Source: Schlegelella_A sp038231215 (GTDB lineage Bacteria; Pseudomonadota; Gammaproteobacteria; Burkholderiales; Burkholderiaceae_C). From it: a DNA stretch of 64,000 nt. The DNA is taken from NCBI GenBank assembly GCA_038231215.1, contig JBBRLS010000016.1, forward strand, positions 18,843-82,842, read 5' to 3'. This document shows positions 59,453 to 64,000 of the stretch, in pieces (position 1 is the first letter of the stretch; each line of letters opens with the position of its first letter). The translations under genes were made by a program, and so were the position numbers. The notes beneath the pieces were generated by a model. The model searched no databases and was not told the DNA's origin. It saw nothing but the letters and a program-made list of their open reading frames with translations.

Positions 59453-60214
59453 ATGCTGACCTTCACCGAAGCGCAGGTCCTGGCCTGGGTCACGCCGATC
59501 CTGTGGCCCTTCATCCGCGTCCTCGCGCTGTTCGGCTCCTTGCCGGTCATCGCCCAGCGCAGCGTGCCGCTGCGACTGCGCATCGGCCTGGCCTTCCTGA
59601 TCGCGTTCTGCGCGCAAGCGACCATCCCGCCGATCCAGCCGATCGAGCTGGCCTCGGCAGCGGGCTTTCTCGCCGTCGTGCAACAGGTGCTGATCGGCGT
59701 CTCGCTCGGCTTCGCGGTGCGCATCGTCTTCACTGCGGTCGAGTTCGCCGGCGAACTCATCGGCCTGCAGATGGGCCTCAACTTCGCCGCCTTCTTCAAC
59801 CCGATGACGGCGAGCGAGGACACCGCCGTGAGCCGCTTCTTCGGCGTCGCGGTGTCGTGGCTCTTCATCGTCATGGGCGGCCACCTGATGGTGATCGCCG
59901 CGGTCGTCCAGAGCTTCACGGCCTTTCCAGTGTCCAGCGAGCCCTTTGCATTCCTGCGCGCCGTCGAGCCGCATCGCTGGGGCGCGGAGATCTTCAGCCT
60001 GGGCCTGTGGATCGCGCTGCCGCTGGTGGCGATGCTGCTGTTCGCCAACCTGGTGCTCGGCATCATCTCGCGCGTCGCGCAGCAGATGAACATTTTTGCG
60101 ATCGGCTTTCCGATCACGCTCGGCGTCGGCCTGGTCGGCGTGCTGCTGACGCTGCCGATGATGCAGGTGCCTTTCACGATGGCGCTCGAGAAGATGCTGG
60201 CGCACTTCCAGTAG
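59453..60214 (+). CDS. fliR: Flagellar export gate protein FliR
   Basis: A 253-residue membrane protein with about six helices. The start at 59453 gives the standard MLTFTEAQVLAWVTPILWPF; the longer upstream frame is repeat-derived. Typical stretches are LALFGSLPVIAQRSVPLRLRIG, GLQMGLNFAAFFNP and QMNIFAIGFPITLGVG. FliR is the single-copy member of the FliPQR channel. It ends the fliL-fliR unit; flhB lies elsewhere in the window. Confidence 0.96.
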   Translation: MLTFTEAQVLAWVTPILWPFIRVLALFGSLPVIAQRSVPLRLRIGLAFLIAFCAQATIPPIQPIELASAAGFLAVVQQVLIGVSLGFAVRIVFTAVEFAGELIGLQMGLNFAAFFNPMTASEDTAVSRFFGVAVSWLFIVMGGHLMVIAAVVQSFTAFPVSSEPFAFLRAVEPHRWGAEIFSLGLWIALPLVAMLLFANLVLGIISRVAQQMNIFAIGFPITLGVGLVGVLLTLPMMQVPFTMALEKMLAHFQ

Positions 60215-60349
60215 CCGGCCGCCGACGCACCCCATCGTGCGGCGCCGCACCATGCCGGGTTTTACCGAAGTGCGGGTGCGATGCCGCGACCTATAGTGCC
60301 AGGCGAAAGAGAACGACCGTTCGCTTCGACCTGCACACCGGGGTTTCGC

Positions 60350-61561
60350 ATGAGAGCATTTCGATCATTGAGCCCGTGGGCCTTCTCGGCCCTGTTGCTC
60401 GTCGCTTGCGGCGGCGGCGACCCGAGCGTTCCGGGCAGCGGCTCGCCAGCCGGCGCGCCGACCACCAAGGGCACGTTCACCGCCGTGGTGTCGTTCGGCG
60501 ACAGCCTGAGCGACCTCGGCGCCTACTCGCCCGCGACCTCGCTCGCCGGCAACGGCCAGCCACCCTACTTCGGCGGCAAGTTCACGACCAACGAGACGAG
60601 CAACGGCGCGCCCGACGCCAACCCGCTCGGCAAGGTCTGGGTCGAGAACCTGGCGGCTTCGCTCGGCATCGTCGTGACGCCTGCCGAGGTCGGCTTCAAC
60701 GGCAGCTCGGTCAAGTGCCCGGCCGCAGCCGTTCCAGCCCTGGCAAGCACCTGCACCGGCTATGGCCAGGGCGGCTCGCGCGTCACGGATCCGAATGGCA
60801 TCGGCCATAACCCGACAACCGGCGCCGGCGCGCTGACGGTGCCGATGGTGACGCAGATCGCCAACCACCTCGCCCGCTTCACCTCGTTCAAGAGCAGCGA
60901 CCTGATTCTGGTCTACGGCGGCAACAACGACGTGTTCGTGCAGTTCGGCACCTTTGCCGCGACGGCGGCGGGGATTCAGGCCAACACCGCCCTGACGCCC
61001 GACCAGGCCAACCAGGCGTTGTTCGCCGCCCAGTCGACGGCGCAGGCGGCGATGAAGGTCGTGGCCCAGGAGCTGGTGGCAGACATCAAGACGCAGATCC
61101 TCGCCAAGGGCGGCAGCTACGTCGCCGTGATGACGCTTTCGGACATCGGCGATACGCCCTTCGGCAATTCGCTGCCGGCGACGGCCAAGTCGGTCCTGAC
61201 CTCGCTGTCGCAGACCTTCAACCTCTGGCTGCGCGACGGCCTCACGGGCCAGCCGGTGCAGATCATCGACACCTTCCCGCTATTCAAGGACGGCTACCTG
61301 AACCCGGCCAAGTTCGGCATCGTCAACAACACGATCCCGGCCTGCGACGCGACCAAGATCAGCGCCATCACCGGCGGCGCCGTGACCGACGGCTCATCGC
61401 TGTTCTGCAACGCCACGCCGGGCGCACCCTACAACGGGCTGCGCACCGGCGCCGACGTCAACACCTGGCAGTTCGCCGACAGCGTTCACCCGACGACCGG
61501 GGGCCACAAGATCATCAGCGACACGTTCGCCACGCAGCTGAAGTCTTTCGGCTGGATCTGA
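60350..61561 (+). CDS. GDSL-family lipase/esterase, lipoprotein
   Basis: A 403-residue predicted lipoprotein (ALLLVACGGG, lipid Cys at residue 20). The SGNH/GDSL motifs are in order: block I FGDSLSD with Ser52, a Gly in GQGGSRV, block III GGNNDVF with Asn, and block V DSVHPTTGGHK with Asp-His. It resembles autotransporter-type and extracellular GDSL esterases that cleave phospholipids or acyl esters. It starts 135 bases after fliR and is probably transcribed separately. Confidence 0.88.
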   Translation: MRAFRSLSPWAFSALLLVACGGGDPSVPGSGSPAGAPTTKGTFTAVVSFGDSLSDLGAYSPATSLAGNGQPPYFGGKFTTNETSNGAPDANPLGKVWVENLAASLGIVVTPAEVGFNGSSVKCPAAAVPALASTCTGYGQGGSRVTDPNGIGHNPTTGAGALTVPMVTQIANHLARFTSFKSSDLILVYGGNNDVFVQFGTFAATAAGIQANTALTPDQANQALFAAQSTAQAAMKVVAQELVADIKTQILAKGGSYVAVMTLSDIGDTPFGNSLPATAKSVLTSLSQTFNLWLRDGLTGQPVQIIDTFPLFKDGYLNPAKFGIVNNTIPACDATKISAITGGAVTDGSSLFCNATPGAPYNGLRTGADVNTWQFADSVHPTTGGHKIISDTFATQLKSFGWI

Positions 61562-61585
61562 CCCATCGCAACGAGGCGACACCCC

Positions 61586-62224
61586 ATGAAAACCATCTCA
61601 TTGCTCGCCCTCGCCGCCGCCCTCGCGCTCGGCTGCGGCGTGGCCCAGGCCGACGACAACGTCTTCAAGGTCGGCGTGACGCGCTACGACACCCACTCGA
61701 AGACGAACGGCATCAGCGGTATCGGCGTGCCCCCCGGCGCCGACGCCGTGACCAGTAGCGCGACGACAATCATCTTCGTCTACGAGCGCCTGTTCACACC
61801 GCAGGTCGGCCTCGAGTTCGTGCTCGGCATCCCGCCGACCATCAAGGCCAGGGCGACCGGCAGCGTCGCCTTTCTCGGCGACAACGTGCTCTCGGCGAAG
61901 AACGTCGCCCCGACCGTGCTTCTGAACTACCACTTTTTCTCGCCCGGCGACACCTGGCGGCCGTACATCGGCGCGGGCATCAACTACACGCGCTTCACGA
62001 ACGTGAAATCGAGCCTCGCCCCCGACGTGAAGATGGGCAGCTCGACCGGCCTGGCCCTGCAGGCCGGCATCAACTACGCCATCACCAAAGACATCGGCCT
62101 GTTCGCGAGCATCGCCAAGGTCAACGTCAAGAGCAAGGTCGTGGCGGTCAGCAGCACCGTGCTGACGACGACGGTCGACTTTCGGCCGCTCGTCTATTCG
62201 GCCGGGGTCAGCTACCAGTTCTGA
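61586..62224 (+). CDS. OmpW-family outer membrane protein
   Basis: A 212-residue protein: signal peptide ending VAQA near residue 22, then alternating amphipathic strands of a small beta-barrel, ending with YSAGVSYQF whose terminal Phe is the outer-membrane sorting signal. Segments such as LNYHFFSPGDTWRPYIGAGINYTRF are diagnostic of OmpW. These small porins admit hydrophobic compounds. It begins 24 bases after the GDSL esterase stop, so the two may be cotranscribed. Confidence 0.9.
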   Translation: MKTISLLALAAALALGCGVAQADDNVFKVGVTRYDTHSKTNGISGIGVPPGADAVTSSATTIIFVYERLFTPQVGLEFVLGIPPTIKARATGSVAFLGDNVLSAKNVAPTVLLNYHFFSPGDTWRPYIGAGINYTRFTNVKSSLAPDVKMGSSTGLALQAGINYAITKDIGLFASIAKVNVKSKVVAVSSTVLTTTVDFRPLVYSAGVSYQF

Positions 62225-62258
62225 GCCGGGGCCGGCGCCCCGGGCGCGCGTGGCCGCG

Positions 62259-62614
62259 TCAGTACTGTTGGATTTTCTTTTCCCAGTCGTTGAATTTCGC
62301 GTACGCCGGCTGGTAGCGGCTGTAGTTGCCTTCCGGGTAGCCGATCTGCTTGCCTAGCTCGACGCAGCGCGCGTATTTGGGCTTCCAGACCGCAAAGAGG
62401 TCGCGGAGTTGTTGCAGCGCATAGATCAGCTTGTCGTTGTTGTAGGTGCGGCCGGGCGATCTTGCCCATCGCCGAGCACGAACGTGTCGTAGTCTGGCTT
62501 GCGCGATTTGAGGCTGTCCGGGAAGGCGACGCGCGAACCGATGCTCACGTCGCCGTCGGACGCAGGAAGCGCTCCACCAAGTCGAGCCGGTTGGACCAGC
62601 CACCGCCCGTTCAT
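62259..62614 (-). pseudogene. Unrecognised gene with a probable frameshift
   Basis: Two minus-strand frames join to make one plausible protein. From the ATG at 62614 the first frame reads to DYDTFVLGDGQDRP. A different frame then continues NNDKLIYALQQLRDLFAVWKP to KFNDWEKKIQQY at 62259. The switch falls around 62450-62470, within GATCGCCCGGCCGCAC. The C-terminal part is aromatic- and charge-rich, like real coding sequence. I recognise no family. It may be a true pseudogene or an assembly error. The true start may be further upstream. Confidence 0.5.
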
Positions 62615-62699
62615 GACGAAGCGGGCCGTGAGCCGCTTCGTAGATGAAAAGTTTAGTGCGACTCGGTGCGGCCCGTGACCCCCATCGGGACGTTTCGCG

Positions 62700-63356
62700 T
62701 CAGCGGAACTCGGGTAACTGCACGGTGCGAAGCTCGCTCGGCAAGGACGACAGGTATTGGGCGATCGCCTTGATTTCGGGGTGCGTGAATGGCCGCGCCA
62801 TGCCCATCATGATCGCGTTGTTGCGGCCGATGAGCGGGTTGTGGTCGGTCTGGTAGGCCTTCAACGCGACGTAGAGGTAGTCGGCGTGTTGGCCGGCGAG
62901 CTTGGGATAGCTCGGGTCGCTCGGCTTGGAGAAATTGACGCCATGGCACAACGTGCAGTTGGCCGTTGCGAGCAGCTTGGCGACGTTGGCCGGCGCCTCG
63001 GGGATCTGCTCGGCAACGGGCTGGCCCTTCTCGAGCTGCTCGTAGTAGGCAGCGACATCGGCCATGTCCTGGTCCGACAGCGAGGTCGCGATGGAACGCA
63101 TACTTGGATGCCTGCGGTCGCCCTTCTTGTAGGCGGTCAGCGCCGAGACGATGTACTTCGCGTTCTGGCCGGCGATCTTGGGTACCTTGTAGATCTCGGG
63201 AAAGCTCGCTTGGTAGCCGGGAATGTTGTGGCAGCCGATGCACATCGACACCTTTTTCTCGCCGGCCTTCGCGTCTTGTGCGTTCGCCGCCGTACTCATG
63301 GCCATCGAACCTGTCGCGAGAACGGCAGCGAACATCGCAAGAGAGATCTTCTTCAT
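62700..63356 (-). CDS. Dihaem cytochrome c (cytochrome c4-like)
   Basis: A 218-residue periplasmic electron carrier. The signal peptide ends ANAQ near residue 27. Two haem c sites, CIGCH (39-43) and CTLCH (134-138), lie in two similar domains, each followed by PxLAGQ-type segments (VPKIAGQNAKYIVSALTAY; YPKLAGQHADYLYVALKAY) and Met ligands. This matches cytochrome c4 in size and layout. It is divergent from the MoxR gene and alone on its strand apart from the frameshifted gene downstream. Confidence 0.9.
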   Translation of the reverse strand: MKKISLAMFAAVLATGSMAMSTAANAQDAKAGEKKVSMCIGCHNIPGYQASFPEIYKVPKIAGQNAKYIVSALTAYKKGDRRHPSMRSIATSLSDQDMADVAAYYEQLEKGQPVAEQIPEAPANVAKLLATANCTLCHGVNFSKPSDPSYPKLAGQHADYLYVALKAYQTDHNPLIGRNNAIMMGMARPFTHPEIKAIAQYLSSLPSELRTVQLPEFR

Positions 63357-63440
63357 GGCCGAGGGGATGGGATCAGTGGGCGCAAGCCGCGAATTATAGG
63401 GGCGCCCTTATACTGAAACGCCCCTCCCCGCCCACCCTCG

Positions 63441-64000
63441 ATGAAGTTCCAAGGCTCGGAAAACTACGTCGCCACGCCCGACCTGATGTTGGCGGTGAAC
63501 GCGGCGGTCACGCTCAAGCGGCCGCTCCTCGTCAAGGGCGAACCTGGCACCGGCAAGACCATGCTCGCCGAGGAAGTTTCGGCAGCGCTAGGCATGCCGC
63601 TGATGCAGTGGCACATCAAGTCGACGACCAAGGCGCAGCAAGGGCTCTACGAATACGACGCGGTAAGCCGGTTGCGCGACAGCCAGCTCGGCGATGCGCG
63701 CGTCAAGGACATCCACAACTACATCGTCAAGGGCGTACTCTGGCAGGCCTTCACGGCACCGGCACCGGTCGTCCTTCTCATCGACGAGATCGACAAGGCC
63801 GACATCGAATTCCCGAACGATCTGCTGCGCGAGATCGACCGCATGGAGTTCTACGTCTACGAGACGCGCGAGCTTGTCAAGGCAGTGCACCGGCCTGTCG
63901 TCTTCATCACCTCGAACAACGAGAAGGAACTGCCCGACGCCTTCCTGCGCCGCTGCTTCTTCCACTACATCAAGTTCCCCGACGCCGACACGATGAAGCG
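63441..64000 (+). CDS. MoxR-type AAA+ ATPase (3' end outside window)
   Basis: The first 186 or so residues of a MoxR-like AAA+ ATPase. Walker A is GEPGTGKT (33-40), Walker B is VVLLIDEIDKAD (110-121), sensor 1 is VFITSNNEKELPDAFLRRCF. In proteobacteria such ATPases pair with a von Willebrand factor A protein to mature oxidoreductases or other complexes. The partner would be beyond the window. The ATG follows the cytochrome gene's divergent promoter region by about 85 bases. Confidence 0.9.
   Translation, partial: MKFQGSENYVATPDLMLAVNAAVTLKRPLLVKGEPGTGKTMLAEEVSAALGMPLMQWHIKSTTKAQQGLYEYDAVSRLRDSQLGDARVKDIHNYIVKGVLWQAFTAPAPVVLLIDEIDKADIEFPNDLLREIDRMEFYVYETRELVKAVHRPVVFITSNNEKELPDAFLRRCFFHYIKFPDADTMK

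Overview
The window is a G+C-rich bacterial chromosome segment with dense, often overlapping genes. An FlhDC master regulator alongside FlhF/FlhG, an AlgZ/AlgR-type LytTR pair divergent from argH, and intergenic repeats of a type familiar from Burkholderiales point to a motile betaproteobacterium, most likely order Burkholderiales (Rubrivivax/Leptothrix-like). That placement is inference; no rRNA or tRNA gene is visible.

Layout. 1-14.3 kb is mostly non-flagellar: the 3' part of ppc, a LytTR two-component pair, argH, an esterase-like lipoprotein, an ABM-family protein, a VIT-type carrier, a histidine kinase, a fatty-acid-hydroxylase-like membrane protein, a 1,107-residue PKD lipoprotein and a membrane methyltransferase. 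14.3-20.7 kb (minus) is flhB-flhA-flhF-flhG-fliA. After a fasciclin-domain protein, 21.6-25.2 kb (minus) is flhD-flhC, then motA-motB-cheY behind a sigma-28 promoter.

25.5-38.7 kb is a glycan region. The plus strand has a GT2 glycosyltransferase, two hexapeptide acyltransferases and a nucleotide-sugar epimerase/reductase. A patch with a tannase-family hydrolase, a VOC protein and a flavoenzyme remnant follows. The minus strand then has GT2, a TPR/O-GlcNAc-transferase-like (GT41) protein, glucose-1-phosphate cytidylyltransferase, CDP-glucose 4,6-dehydratase, an RmlC-like epimerase and a sugar C-methyltransferase, mostly joined by 4-base overlaps. This run ends beside two flagellin genes, so the best guess is a flagellin glycosylation locus supplying a CDP-linked, C-methylated 6-deoxyhexose.

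39.1-44.3 kb (plus) is fliC1-fliC2-fliD-fliS-fliT-ycgR. Two secreted paralogues and an AraC-type regulator intervene. 46.5-60.2 kb holds fliE (minus) and fliFGHIJK-[beta-propeller/cupredoxin]-fliLMNOPQR (plus). The end has a GDSL lipoprotein, an OmpW-like porin, an apparently frameshifted gene, a dihaem cytochrome c and the start of a MoxR ATPase.

Regulation that can be read directly: four sigma-28-like promoters (upstream of motA, fliC1, fliD and fliS) share TCAAG, a 14-base gap and a GCCGATAT-like -10. FlhDC would drive the structural operons and FliA the late genes.

The most unusual feature is a set of interspersed repeats placed at junctions between co-directional flagellar genes: motA/motB, fliQ/fliR, fliL/fliM, fliP/fliQ, fliH/fliI, flhB/flhA and just past fliA. 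The motA/motB and fliQ/fliR spacers each hold two copies, head to head, of a structured element whose stems differ in sequence between copies but stay complementary, while the unpaired blocks are conserved.
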